This document shows positions 43,565-52,450 of a stretch of 58,026 nucleotides of DNA, in pieces. Position 1 is the stretch's first letter; every line of letters starts with the position of its first letter. The stretch spans positions 603,761 through 661,786 of the forward strand of contig GG774890.1 of NCBI GenBank assembly GCA_000163695.1. The letters run 5' to 3'. The translations under genes were made by a program, and so were the position numbers. Below the pieces are notes generated by a model. It ran no database searches. It was not told the DNA's origin and worked only from the letters and a program-made list of their open reading frames with translations. Origin of the DNA: Bacteroidetes oral taxon 274 str. F0058 (GTDB lineage Bacteria; Bacteroidota; Bacteroidia; Bacteroidales; Paludibacteraceae).

Positions 43565-44050
43565 TCAGTGACGTGTTAATGAAAAAGCCCTGTTAGGAAA
43601 CAGGAACATCGGGAAAGTCGCTCCTACTGCCAACATAAAAATAACGGTACATACTATCGTTGTGTTCGAAAAGAACATTCCCATATATTTGTCCAATTTA
43701 TCGGGAGCATTCACCGTTTGCAGGCACATTATCAGCGAAAATACCATATTGTAGGCAAATTTACCGGGAATCATTGGCAGCAGTGCTGGAATATATAGTA
43801 CTGTCATAGGGCAGTAAACTTTTTTACCGAGCCACAGGCTGCCGAAACCTATCGCTAAGGCTGCTACCAGCGAAGAGGTCGCAATGTCTATTCCCAGATA
43901 GGTCATCAGGCAGAAGCGACAGGCGTGTCCTACGGCTGCCAGTATAGCTATCGCTTTGAATGCCCTCAGAGGCGGGTCAGATATTGCACCGAACCCGATA
44001 CCTGCTATGGCGGCAAAGAAACCGTCGGAAAGTATATCTATTGCTATCAT
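43565..44050 (-). CDS. Threonine/serine exporter, small subunit (ThrE C-terminal / DUF3815-like)
   Basis: A 161-residue protein with about five hydrophobic segments that matches the C-terminal half of ThrE (the YjjB-like part), with GFGAISDPPLRAFKAIAILAAVGHACRF and the conserved LPMIPGKFAYN loop. With the adjacent larger subunit it would form the complete amino-acid exporter. It begins 4 bases after the large subunit, and the DUF6064-like gene follows 3 bases later. Confidence 0.85.
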   Translation of the reverse strand: MIAIDILSDGFFAAIAGIGFGAISDPPLRAFKAIAILAAVGHACRFCLMTYLGIDIATSSLVAALAIGFGSLWLGKKVYCPMTVLYIPALLPMIPGKFAYNMVFSLIMCLQTVNAPDKLDKYMGMFFSNTTIVCTVIFMLAVGATFPMFLFPNRAFSLTRH

Positions 44051-44054
44051 TTCT

Positions 44055-44822
44055 TCAAATTAAACTGTTTTTTACCAACAATAAAGTGAACGAAAGCCCT
44101 ATGGCGATATTTATAATAAGCAATGCTGCCTCTGTCAGACGGGCAAATCCCGTCAGTACATAACCCTCGACAATATCTATTACTCCGTTGATGAGCGGAA
44201 CACCCGGCACCAGATACAGTACGCTTGTAGCTAACGCTATCTCTGAGGTAGTATCGAATATCAATGAAGTAGATGCACATAGCGAAGAGACAAAAGCCGA
44301 TACGATGAATATGATATAATGATTTATCTTTTTCTTCTGCATTTGCTGTTTGAGGAAAAAACCTGTAATCGTAGCCGAAAAAACGATTCCCATCGAAATA
44401 GGGTCTCCTCCAAAAAGTCTGCAGAATGATGCATTGGCAAACCCCACCAACAGCAATACAAAAAGCGGATGTATCATCGGAGAGGAAACAATTTTACGAT
44501 ATTTTGCCATTATTTCTTCGAGTGACAGATGTTTGTCCAACGCCTCCCAGCTCAGTGCACTCAGCTCCGAATTGTACTCGAAACTGATGTGTTGTGTGGG
44601 AATATCGATTACTTCATTGATTGCCTCGAGCGTATCTTTGTAGCTGACGGTAATGATTATGTTTTTGTGTAGAACACTCATTTTTACCTCTGTACCCAGA
44701 GCTTCACCTATTCGTTTAGAGTTGCGTACCACACGCGAAGTATGCACGCCCGCTGCCATCAGGCGAGATGAATATTCGACAATAAACTTACTTATCGCTG
44801 TCAATGACTCGTTAGTATCCAT
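44055..44822 (-). CDS. Threonine/serine exporter, large subunit (ThrE N-terminal / DUF1212-like)
   Basis: A 255-residue protein: an N-terminal soluble region (about 1-115) with ALGTEVKMSVLHKNIIITV, then about five membrane helices, with GLP-type loops such as LVPGVPLINGVIDIVEGY. This is the ThrE N-terminal family (YjjP-like). The fused ThrE of actinobacteria carries both parts in one chain; here they are separate genes in the order large then small. Expected role is export of threonine, serine or related molecules (YjjPB exports succinate in E. coli). Confidence 0.87.
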   Translation of the reverse strand: MDTNESLTAISKFIVEYSSRLMAAGVHTSRVVRNSKRIGEALGTEVKMSVLHKNIIITVSYKDTLEAINEVIDIPTQHISFEYNSELSALSWEALDKHLSLEEIMAKYRKIVSSPMIHPLFVLLLVGFANASFCRLFGGDPISMGIVFSATITGFFLKQQMQKKKINHYIIFIVSAFVSSLCASTSLIFDTTSEIALATSVLYLVPGVPLINGVIDIVEGYVLTGFARLTEAALLIINIAIGLSFTLLLVKNSLI

Positions 44823-44844
44823 ATCGAATAAAATATTTTGCCCG

Positions 44845-44852
44845 CAAAATTA
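44845..44852 (-). promoter_or_regulatory. -7 promoter box for the exporter operon
   Basis: TAATTTTG on the minus strand, 22 bases before the ATG. Confidence 0.6.
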
Positions 44853-44940
44853 TAAAAACTTATGTTTATACCCAAACGGCTCGTAATAGTCTATATGGCA
44901 GAAATTTGCCCGTAATGTTAGTTTTCTAAATAAAAATGTT

Positions 44941-44948
44941 TACTTTTG
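44941..44948 (+). promoter_or_regulatory. -7 promoter box for the barrel-aroQ-murG-yitT run
   Basis: TACTTTTG, about 80 bases before the barrel protein ATG at 45029. Confidence 0.55.
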
Positions 44949-45028
44949 TATGTTTTTTCCGAACGACATCAATATTATTAAAATAATAATTGGATAACAA
45001 ACTAATTGTAATCTGTAAACTGAAAAAT

Positions 45029-46810
45029 ATGAAATCTTACTCATTGAAATTGATATTACTGACGGCAGCCTGTGCTATATCTGTATCTATGTCGGCACAG
45101 AAGAATGACTCTGCCAAAACCATTCGTAACGTGCAAATAGAGCGGGAATACACACCCGAAGTTACACCTGTGGAACGCCCAAATGTCGATATGAAAGCCG
45201 AAGACCCCAAGGTGCAGAAGGCTAATCCCGCATTTAGCGATTATATCCAACTCTACGATATTAAGGTAGGACCAATGGTGCCGATGACGCCTAAACAGTT
45301 TGCTCTGCGAGGCAAAGCATATTCAAAGGCAGGTTATCTGCGTCTGGGAGCGGGTCCGATGTTCAATTGGCTCGCCGACTTCCGTTATCCTATCATCAAC
45401 GACGACAACAGCTACTTGGATATATTTGCCAATCATTACGGTATATTGAATGTCGGCAGTGACCCTGCCAAAAAGCTTTTCAATACGGCTTTGGGGCTTA
45501 ACTTCCGTACCAACATCGACGCCAACAATCTCTATGTGTCGGCAATGTATGCCAACGAAGCCTTCAACTATTACGGCTCAGACACCACGGTACAAGCCGA
45601 CTTAGTACACAGAGATTGGGACAAGGTGTTCCTTGCCAATCAGATGTTTCATAAATTCGATTTTTTGTTTGGGCTTAAGTCGCGTGACCGCAACGACAGC
45701 GAACTGTTATGGGACGCATACTTCAACTATCATCTGCACGCCACGGCAAGCAGTGTGGCAGAACACAATATCAATGCCATTGCCGCTATTGACCTGCTGA
45801 TAGACGATAACAAGCTGACTGCCGAAGGCGGTGCCCGAATGTATCTCTACGGTAACCGCGACAGCAGTCTTACGAACAAACTCCCTAAGGTGTACGGTAT
45901 AGACAACAACAAATGGAAACCGAACGTCGTATTTTACATTACTCCTGCCTTCTGGTGGGATTTCGACAACGTCAAAATAAAGCTCGGAGCCAAAACGTTT
46001 TTCAGCCTTGTAAAAAGCCCTGTCATAGCCCTCTCGCCCGATGTTAAGATAGATTATTTCCTTGAAAAAACACTGAACCTATATGCTGGCGTCGGTGGCG
46101 ATTATCACATCAACTCGCTCGCAAATACTACTGCCGAAAACAGATACTACAATCTCTCGGGTACACAACATAATACCTACAATCCTTTCGACTTATATGC
46201 GGGTATCAATCTGAATATCACCAAAGGGCTGATGTTCAATGCTTCTGCAAGTTACAAGTATATCTTCAACGAAATGTTTTTCGTGAATAACGCATTCTCT
46301 TACGGTGCCGACATTTGTTATAACAAATATTTCGATGCTGCGTACCTCAACGGAGGGCTTTTCTCTGCCAATATGAGACTGAATTACAACTATCGTGAAC
46401 GTATAAATATGTTTGCCTCGATGGAGTACAACAAGTGGTTTTTCGCACAAAGCAAAGACGGCAACTCCACCGTATATGCTTGGCATACACCCGAATGGAG
46501 AGTAAATGCAGGTACGGAGTTTACGATAGGAGACGACTTTTTCGGCGGCTTCAATTTTTATTTCGCCTCCAAAATGAAGGCTGAGCAGTTTGCTCTCGAT
46601 GTCGCAAAAAATATCAAACAGAAAGTACTCGACCTACCCGCCGTATACGACCTCAACGTAAATGCAGGATACAACGTGAGCGAAAATTTTTCGATATTTG
46701 CTCAACTGAACAATATTTTGGCAATAGTGCCTTCGCTCAACCCGCAGATATGGTACGGATACCAGACTATGGGGTTCAATGGTCTGATAGGTTTTACCGT
46801 GCAGTTCTAA
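45029..46810 (+). CDS. Large outer-membrane beta-barrel protein, unknown function
   Basis: A 593-residue exported protein from the ATG at 45029, with signal peptide (LILLTAACAISVSMSAQ). A short N-terminal region (IEREYTPEVTPVERPNVD) precedes a long barrel-like region of alternating strands rich in Tyr, Asn and Phe, ending in aromatic F (GLIGFTVQF). It resembles the barrel part of TonB-dependent receptors but lacks a plug domain and TonB box, so it is more likely a Bacteroidetes-specific porin-like protein. It is 29 bases from aroQ; co-transcription with cytoplasmic enzymes looks incidental. Confidence 0.75.
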   Translation: MKSYSLKLILLTAACAISVSMSAQKNDSAKTIRNVQIEREYTPEVTPVERPNVDMKAEDPKVQKANPAFSDYIQLYDIKVGPMVPMTPKQFALRGKAYSKAGYLRLGAGPMFNWLADFRYPIINDDNSYLDIFANHYGILNVGSDPAKKLFNTALGLNFRTNIDANNLYVSAMYANEAFNYYGSDTTVQADLVHRDWDKVFLANQMFHKFDFLFGLKSRDRNDSELLWDAYFNYHLHATASSVAEHNINAIAAIDLLIDDNKLTAEGGARMYLYGNRDSSLTNKLPKVYGIDNNKWKPNVVFYITPAFWWDFDNVKIKLGAKTFFSLVKSPVIALSPDVKIDYFLEKTLNLYAGVGGDYHINSLANTTAENRYYNLSGTQHNTYNPFDLYAGINLNITKGLMFNASASYKYIFNEMFFVNNAFSYGADICYNKYFDAAYLNGGLFSANMRLNYNYRERINMFASMEYNKWFFAQSKDGNSTVYAWHTPEWRVNAGTEFTIGDDFFGGFNFYFASKMKAEQFALDVAKNIKQKVLDLPAVYDLNVNAGYNVSENFSIFAQLNNILAIVPSLNPQIWYGYQTMGFNGLIGFTVQF

Positions 46811-46839
46811 ATCGGACGTATACATTACAAGTCCCATAT

Positions 46840-47286
46840 ATGACACCCAATCTGCGATTGGCAATTATCAACGGAGCCAACCTAAATTTGCTGGGACGGC
46901 GTGAGCCCGAAATATACGGTACTGTGTCGTTCGAAGAGTATCTCAGTGTGTTGCGTCGCAGCTATCCAGCCGTACAAATCGATTACTATCAGTCGAATAT
47001 AGAGGGGGAGTTGGTCGATTTTATACAAAAAGCAGGCTTCGAGGCAGACGGTATCATCATCAATGCAGGCGGATATTCGCATACATCGGTCGTTATAGCC
47101 GATGCTGTGAAGAGTGTGCCTGTTCGTTGTGTAGAGGTTCATATATCGAACCTTTTTGAGCGTGAACCTATAAGACACTCGTCGTTGTTGGCAGCTTATG
47201 CCGAAGGTTCCGTTATCGGACTTGGACTCGACGGATACAGACTCGCAGTAGAGTGGTTCGTTGCTCAGCGAGATATTGCGGGTTGA
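46840..47286 (+). CDS. aroQ: 3-Dehydroquinate dehydratase, type II
   Basis: A 148-residue type II dehydroquinase. It begins with NGANLNLLGRREPEIYG, carrying the catalytic lid Arg and Tyr of the family; INAGGYSHTSVVIADA and VEVHISNLFEREPIRHSS contain the conserved Asn and His. It catalyses the third shikimate step in the cytoplasm. The ATG at 46840 is used because the longer frame would overlap the barrel gene. Length is standard. Confidence 0.95.
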   Translation: MTPNLRLAIINGANLNLLGRREPEIYGTVSFEEYLSVLRRSYPAVQIDYYQSNIEGELVDFIQKAGFEADGIIINAGGYSHTSVVIADAVKSVPVRCVEVHISNLFEREPIRHSSLLAAYAEGSVIGLGLDGYRLAVEWFVAQRDIAG

Positions 47287-47336
47287 TATTTTCGTTTTCT
47301 TATTTTATATTAATTCGAAAAAAAACAGACTATAAA

Positions 47337-48473
47337 ATGAGGTTTCTGATAAGTGGAGGGGGCACGGGTGGACATATTTTCCCTGCCGTAAGTATTGCCA
47401 ATGCGTTGCGACAACGTCAGCCCGACTGTGAAATACTTTTTGTCGGAGCCAACGGCAGAATGGAGATGGAGCGTGTTCCCGAGGCGGGTTACAACATAGT
47501 GGGGCTTGATATTCAGGGGCTCGAACGCCGAAAAGTGTTGCGAAACATCAGGATAATATACAACTTTCTCAGGAGTCGCCGTAAGGCACGGCAGATAGTA
47601 CGTTCTTTTCGCCCCGATGTAGCTATCGGTGTGGGAGGTTACGTATCGGCAGCGGCTATGTCGGCGGCGGCGGCACTTGGTGTCCCTGTTGTATTGCAAG
47701 AGCAAAACTCGTTTGCAGGTGTTACCAATCGTTTTTTGGCGAAAAAAGCAAGTAAGATATGTGTTGCATACGACGGTATGGAGCGTTTTTTCGACAAGGG
47801 AAAAATAGTAAAAACAGGCAATCCCGTAAGACAAAATATCATCGCTCCCGATATAGACAGGCAGGCGGCTTACGACTATTTCCGATTGGAGCGGGATAAG
47901 AAAACGATACTCGTCGTCGGAGGGTCGCTCGGAGCCAAGACTATAAACGATAGTATCGCTCGGCACATAGATAAGTTGCTGCAAACCGATTGCCAAATAG
48001 TATGGCAGACGGGCAAAAATTATTTTGCGGCAATAAAAGCAAAAATATCCGAGCAGGGCATTAAGTTTACTACAGACAGTGCTAATCCTGTTTATGCCAA
48101 ACGAATGTTTGTCTCTGATTTCATATCGCAGATGGATTATGCTTACAATGTTGCCGACTTGGTGATTTCGAGAGCGGGAGCGAGTTCGGTATCGGAGCTT
48201 TGTCTCTTGGGTAAACCAGCAATACTCGTGCCTTCGCCCAACGTAGCCGAGAATCATCAATATCACAATGCAATGGCTCTGGTGGCAAAAAATGCCGCTT
48301 TGCTCGTCGAAGACGCAGAAGCCGTAGATAATCTCTTGCCGCAGGCTCTGCAGATAGTAGCCGACGACAGTCGGCTTCGAGAATTGTCGGCTAATATCAG
48401 ACAACTTGCGTTACCGAACTCGGCTCAGGCAATAGCAGAGGTGATTTTAGCTCAAATAGAAAATAAAAAATAA
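47337..48473 (+). CDS. murG: UDP-GlcNAc transferase MurG (lipid II synthesis)
   Basis: A 378-residue GT-B enzyme that adds GlcNAc to lipid I. Motifs are the N-terminal GGGTGGHIFPA (7-17), GVGGYVSAAAMSAAA, QEQNSFAGVTNRFLAKKA, VVGGSLGAKTIN and the donor-binding RAGASSVSELCLLGKPAILVPSPNVAENHQYHNA. The ATG at 47337 gives the canonical N-terminus. In most bacteria murG lies within the division/wall cluster between ftsW and murC; here it stands between aroQ and yitT. Confidence 0.96.
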   Translation: MRFLISGGGTGGHIFPAVSIANALRQRQPDCEILFVGANGRMEMERVPEAGYNIVGLDIQGLERRKVLRNIRIIYNFLRSRRKARQIVRSFRPDVAIGVGGYVSAAAMSAAAALGVPVVLQEQNSFAGVTNRFLAKKASKICVAYDGMERFFDKGKIVKTGNPVRQNIIAPDIDRQAAYDYFRLERDKKTILVVGGSLGAKTINDSIARHIDKLLQTDCQIVWQTGKNYFAAIKAKISEQGIKFTTDSANPVYAKRMFVSDFISQMDYAYNVADLVISRAGASSVSELCLLGKPAILVPSPNVAENHQYHNAMALVAKNAALLVEDAEAVDNLLPQALQIVADDSRLRELSANIRQLALPNSAQAIAEVILAQIENKK

Positions 48474-48488
48474 ATATAATCCCGTTAT

Positions 48489-49376
48489 ATGCAGGTTAAT
48501 ATAAACAAGAATAGAATTTATTCCGAACTCAGGTCATATTTGGGTATCACCATAGGGTTGTTTCTGTACGTGTTGGCGTGGGTCGCTTTCCTTATCCCCA
48601 ACGAAATAGTGGGCGGTGGAGCTACGGGTTTTGCTACCGATATTCATTTCCTTACGGGTAAAGCGATACCTATCAACTATGCTTTCTTCGCAGTCAATGC
48701 CATACTTTTGGCAATAGGCTTTTATATCTTGGGCAATAGTTTTGGTATCAAGACTATTTATGGAATGGTTTTTACTTTCCTTATGCTTACTTTCTTGCCC
48801 GAGCCTACTATCATCACCAACTCTTTTCAGGATAGCGACAAACTGATTTGTGCCATCATAGGCGGTATAGTATCGGGTTTTGGTATTGCCATAGCGTTCC
48901 GTAACGGAGGCAGTGCGGGAGGTACGGATATAGTTGCTATGATTGTGTCTAAATACAAAAATATTTCGCCAGGTAAGGTTTATCTCTACTCCGATTTGTT
49001 TATAATAGGGGCTTCGTTTTTCATCAATTTCGACTTCCGTACTATCGTATATGGCTATGTTACAATGGCTGTATTCTCATATTCGGTAGATTTGGTCTTG
49101 TCGGGCAGCAGGCAGTCGGTACAGATATTTATTATTTCGAAAAAATACGATGAGATAGCCCGACGTATCATCAACGAAGTCAACCGAGGCGTAACGGCAC
49201 TCGATGCTATCGGATGGTACAGCCAGACATCGAGCAAAGTGCTGATGGTCATAGTCCGCAAAAACGATACCAAGCAGGTACATCAGATTATAAATGAGAC
49301 AGACCCCGAAGCCTTTATATCCGAAGCGAGTGTGATGGGTGTATACGGCAAAGGATTCGATGTGATAAAAAAATAG
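48489..49376 (+). CDS. YitT-family membrane protein
   Basis: A 295-residue membrane protein with about five helices in the first 200 residues (NEIVGGGATGFATDIHFLTG; AFRNGGSAGGTDIVAMIVSKY) and a soluble C-terminal DUF2179 domain (about 215-290, SRQSVQIFIIS, LMVIVRKNDTKQVHQII). This is the YitT/YpjC layout. A transport role is suspected for the family but none is established. It follows murG by 15 bases, and a promoter for fabD begins directly after its stop codon. Confidence 0.88.
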   Translation: MQVNINKNRIYSELRSYLGITIGLFLYVLAWVAFLIPNEIVGGGATGFATDIHFLTGKAIPINYAFFAVNAILLAIGFYILGNSFGIKTIYGMVFTFLMLTFLPEPTIITNSFQDSDKLICAIIGGIVSGFGIAIAFRNGGSAGGTDIVAMIVSKYKNISPGKVYLYSDLFIIGASFFINFDFRTIVYGYVTMAVFSYSVDLVLSGSRQSVQIFIISKKYDEIARRIINEVNRGVTALDAIGWYSQTSSKVLMVIVRKNDTKQVHQIINETDPEAFISEASVMGVYGKGFDVIKK

Positions 49377-49384
49377 TAATTTTG
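49377..49384 (+). promoter_or_regulatory. -7 promoter box for fabD
   Basis: TAATTTTG directly follows the yitT stop codon, 41 bases before the fabD ATG. Confidence 0.6.
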
Positions 49385-49424
49385 CATCACAAAATAAATT
49401 ATTCATAAATAAAAAATACAGATA

Positions 49425-50279
49425 ATGAAAGCATACGTATTCCCCGGACAAGGGGCACAATTCGTAGGAATGGGGCAGGATTTGTACAACTCATCGAACG
49501 AAGCAAAAAACTATTTCGATAAAGCAAACGATATACTCGGATTCGGTATTACCGATATTATGTTTGCAGGTAGCGACGAAGACCTAAAACAGACCAAAGT
49601 AACACAGCCCGCAGTGTTTCTGCACTCGGTTATTTCGGCTTTGGTGATGGGCACCGACTTTCGTCCCGATATGGTTGCGGGGCACTCGTTGGGCGAATTT
49701 TCGGCATTGGTGGCATCAGGTGCATTGTCGTTCGAAGACGGCTTGCGTCTCGTATCGGCTCGTGCTTTTGCTATGCAGAAAGCTTGCGAAATAAATCCCT
49801 CCACAATGGCAGCAGTACTCGGACTCGACGATAACAAGGTAGAGGAGATATGCTCGCAGATAGACGGAGTAGTGGTGGCAGCCAATTATAATTGTCCCGG
49901 ACAGCTCGTTATCTCGGGTAAGAAAGACGATGTAGCCAAAGCCTGTGAACTAATGAAAGAAGCGGGAGCCAAACGTGCACTGCCTTTGCAGGTAGGTGGC
50001 GGATTTCACTCTCCTTGTATGCAACCCGCGAAAGAAGAGCTCGAGAAGGCTATCAGAGCTACCGTTTTCTCTAAACCGGTATGTCCTGTGTATCAGAATG
50101 TAGACGGTAAACCTTATACAGATGTGGAGAATATCAAAAACAACCTCATAGCTCAGCTTACGTCACCTGTACGTTGGACACAGACTGTCAGAAATATGGC
50201 TGCCGACGGAGCCACAGAGTTTGTAGAGCTCGGTCCGGGTACGGTGTTGCAAGGGCTTATAAAAAAGATTTTAGGATAA
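49425..50279 (+). CDS. fabD: Malonyl-CoA:ACP transacylase
   Basis: A 284-residue acyltransferase loading malonyl units onto ACP for fatty-acid synthesis. It shows FPGQGAQFVGMG (6-17), the nucleophile Ser88 in AGHSLGEFSAL, the substrate Arg113 in SARAFAMQ, and the catalytic His in VGGGFHSPCM. Length is slightly short but complete. It is a single gene with its own promoter and terminator; the usual fab neighbours (fabH, fabG, acpP) are absent. Confidence 0.95.
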   Translation: MKAYVFPGQGAQFVGMGQDLYNSSNEAKNYFDKANDILGFGITDIMFAGSDEDLKQTKVTQPAVFLHSVISALVMGTDFRPDMVAGHSLGEFSALVASGALSFEDGLRLVSARAFAMQKACEINPSTMAAVLGLDDNKVEEICSQIDGVVVAANYNCPGQLVISGKKDDVAKACELMKEAGAKRALPLQVGGGFHSPCMQPAKEELEKAIRATVFSKPVCPVYQNVDGKPYTDVENIKNNLIAQLTSPVRWTQTVRNMAADGATEFVELGPGTVLQGLIKKILG

Positions 50280-50309
50280 GTTCATAACGAAATGTTTTTT
50301 ATATATGCG

Positions 50310-50339
50310 ACAGGCTGCTCAGAAAGCAGTCTGTTTTTT
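50310..50339 (+). terminator. Intrinsic terminator after fabD
   Basis: ACAGGCTGCT (50310-50319) pairs with AGCAGTCTGT (50325-50334), followed by six T. Confidence 0.85.
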
Positions 50340-50403
50340 GTTTCAGTTGATTTCGACAGAGAATTTTATCTGACGACATATTGGAATAAATAAAATTGTA
50401 TGT

Positions 50404-50419
50404 TGTAACTTCGGTTACA
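50404..50419 (+). promoter_or_regulatory. Palindromic candidate operator upstream of hcp
   Basis: TGTAAC-TTCG-GTTACA is a perfect 6-bp inverted repeat with a 4-base centre, the geometry of Crp/Fnr-family sites. It lies 77 bases before hcp, which such regulators (HcpR-type) control in other anaerobes. As RNA it would also form a UUCG-capped hairpin. Confidence 0.5.
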
Positions 50420-50495
50420 GTTTCTTGAGCCTAATGGCAGTAATTTTACATTCCAAAAAAACAATAAAATTATTGCTAATTAAATTTGTAAAGAT

Positions 50496-52151
50496 ATGGA
50501 TAAGATGTTTTGTTATCAGTGTCAAGAGACAGCCAAGAATGAGGGCTGTAAAGTGATGGGCGTATGCGGTAAGACAGCCGATGTCGCCAACCTTCAGGAT
50601 TTATTGATATTTATGTGTAAAGGGCTCTCTCACTATACCTTACCTCTGCGTAAGTTTGGCATAGAGTTGCCCGAGGCCGATAGATTCATCGTCGACAGTC
50701 TGTTTATGACTATCACCAATGCCAATTTCGACCGCAAACGCTTCGTCGCACGTGTACGCAAGGCATATGAATTGCGAGACGCAGCAAAGGAACAGCTGCT
50801 CAAAGCGGGAGGCAGCCCTGACGATATTACTTTCGATGGTGCTTTGTGGCAGGGACAGACCGAAGAAGAGATGGAAGCAAAAGCCGTATCGGTGGGAGTG
50901 CTTGCCACACAAGATGTCGATGTGCGTTCGCTACGGGAGCTTACGATATATGGGCTCAAAGGTATGGCGGCATACTTGGAACACGCCTATAATATGGGCT
51001 ACGAAGACAATGCCATATATGCTTTTATGCAGAAGGCTCTGGTAATGACTACCGACGATACGCTATCGGCAGACGAGCTTACTGCTCTTGTGCTCGAGAC
51101 AGGCGAATACGGCGTACAGGCAATGGCTCAGCTCGATAAGGCACATAACGAAACATACGGCGTTCCTGAAATGACACAGGTAAATATCGGCGTACGCAAC
51201 AATCCGGGTATCCTCGTCAGCGGGCACGACCTCAAAGACTTGGAAGAGCTGCTGCAGCAGACCGAAGGGACGGGTGTAGATGTATACACACACAGCGAGA
51301 TGTTGCCTGCTAATTCTTATCCGTTTTTCAAGAAATATAGCCACTTCGTAGGCAACTACGGAAGCTCGTGGTGGCATCAGGTAGAAGATTTCGAGAACTT
51401 CAACGGAGTAGTACTCTTTACTACCAACTGTATAGTACCGCCGCGTCGGAATGCCACATACACCGACAGAGTATATACTACGGGGTCGACGGGATTCGAC
51501 GGCTTCAAACACATCAAAGACCGCAAAGACGGACAGCCGAAAGATTTTTCTGCTCTCATCGAACACGCCAAAAAGTGTGCTCCTCCCAAGGAGATGGAGA
51601 CAGGTACTATTATAGGCGGGTGTGCCCACCGTCAAGTAATCGCTTGGTCGGATAAAATTATAGCGGCAATGAAGTCGGGTGCGATACGAAAGTTCGTCGT
51701 TATGAGCGGATGCGACGGTCGTATGAATAGCCGAAGCTACTACACCGAGTTTGCCGAAAAGTTACCGAAAGATGTTATCATTCTGACATCGGGTTGTGCC
51801 AAATATCGTTTCAATAAGTTACCTCTCGGTACTATCGACGGTATACCTCGCGTACTCGATGCAGGTCAGTGCAACGACAGCTATTCGTTGGTAAAGATTG
51901 CTCTTGCTCTCGTCGATGCACTCGGACTGAAGAGTATCAACGAATTGCCGATTTACTATAATATTGCTTGGTACGAACAGAAAGCCGTCATCGTACTATT
52001 GGCTCTACTTTCGCTTGGAGTGAAGAATATTCATCTCGGACCGACGTTACCGGCATTTTTATCGCCAAACGTAGCCAATGTACTGGTAAATATGTTTGGC
52101 ATTGCAGGTATCGGTACGGTAGACGAAGACATCAAAGCGATGTTGGCATAG
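50496..52151 (+). CDS. hcp: Hydroxylamine reductase (hybrid cluster protein)
   Basis: A 551-residue Hcp. The N-terminal cluster motif is C6-x2-C9-x8-C18-x5-C24 (MFCYQCQETAKNEGCKVMGVC). The hybrid-cluster ligands lie further on, for example in VVLFTTNCIVPP and VMSGCDGRMNSRSYY ... LTSGCAKYRFNK. Enzymes of this family reduce hydroxylamine and NO and are typical of anaerobes under nitrosative stress. It is a single gene with a palindromic site upstream and a strong terminator downstream; no hcr partner is present. Confidence 0.96.
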   Translation: MDKMFCYQCQETAKNEGCKVMGVCGKTADVANLQDLLIFMCKGLSHYTLPLRKFGIELPEADRFIVDSLFMTITNANFDRKRFVARVRKAYELRDAAKEQLLKAGGSPDDITFDGALWQGQTEEEMEAKAVSVGVLATQDVDVRSLRELTIYGLKGMAAYLEHAYNMGYEDNAIYAFMQKALVMTTDDTLSADELTALVLETGEYGVQAMAQLDKAHNETYGVPEMTQVNIGVRNNPGILVSGHDLKDLEELLQQTEGTGVDVYTHSEMLPANSYPFFKKYSHFVGNYGSSWWHQVEDFENFNGVVLFTTNCIVPPRRNATYTDRVYTTGSTGFDGFKHIKDRKDGQPKDFSALIEHAKKCAPPKEMETGTIIGGCAHRQVIAWSDKIIAAMKSGAIRKFVVMSGCDGRMNSRSYYTEFAEKLPKDVIILTSGCAKYRFNKLPLGTIDGIPRVLDAGQCNDSYSLVKIALALVDALGLKSINELPIYYNIAWYEQKAVIVLLALLSLGVKNIHLGPTLPAFLSPNVANVLVNMFGIAGIGTVDEDIKAMLA

Positions 52152-52193
52152 TACGTAAAATAGAGTTGGTCGTATTCGTTTGATAACGAAACG

Positions 52194-52232
52194 AAAACGA
52201 GGGGTACCTAAGTAGGTTACTCCTCGTTTTTG
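52194..52232 (+). terminator. Intrinsic terminator after hcp
   Basis: AAAACGAGGGGTA (52194-52206) pairs with TACTCCTCGTTTT (52218-52230, one wobble), extending into an inner CCTA/TAGG stem and followed by T residues. Confidence 0.85.
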
Positions 52233-52329
52233 GGATTTATCTCCGTTGAGCGGATAGATGATTAATAGATTAAACAAAAAATGTTTATTTGCTCGTAATG
52301 AAAATAAGCTGTGGTCAAGAAAAATTTAT

Positions 52330-52337
52330 TAATTTTG
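52330..52337 (+). promoter_or_regulatory. -7 promoter box for pepD
   Basis: TAATTTTG, about 113 bases before the ATG. The rest of the 300-base gap after hcp holds only the hcp terminator and AT-rich sequence. Confidence 0.5.
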
Positions 52338-52450
52338 TAGGCGATAAATAATCATATATTATTTATTCCCCAATAAGTAGTGATATGAGGATACGTTTTT
52401 TGTCGCTTAAAACAATTGAAAATTAATAAATAAAAAAAATAAACATAGAA

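Noticed and set aside
47310..48404. 364-residue open frame antisense to murG
   Set aside because: It mirrors a well-conserved gene, is rich in Arg, Tyr, Cys and His as shadow frames are, and has no promoter.
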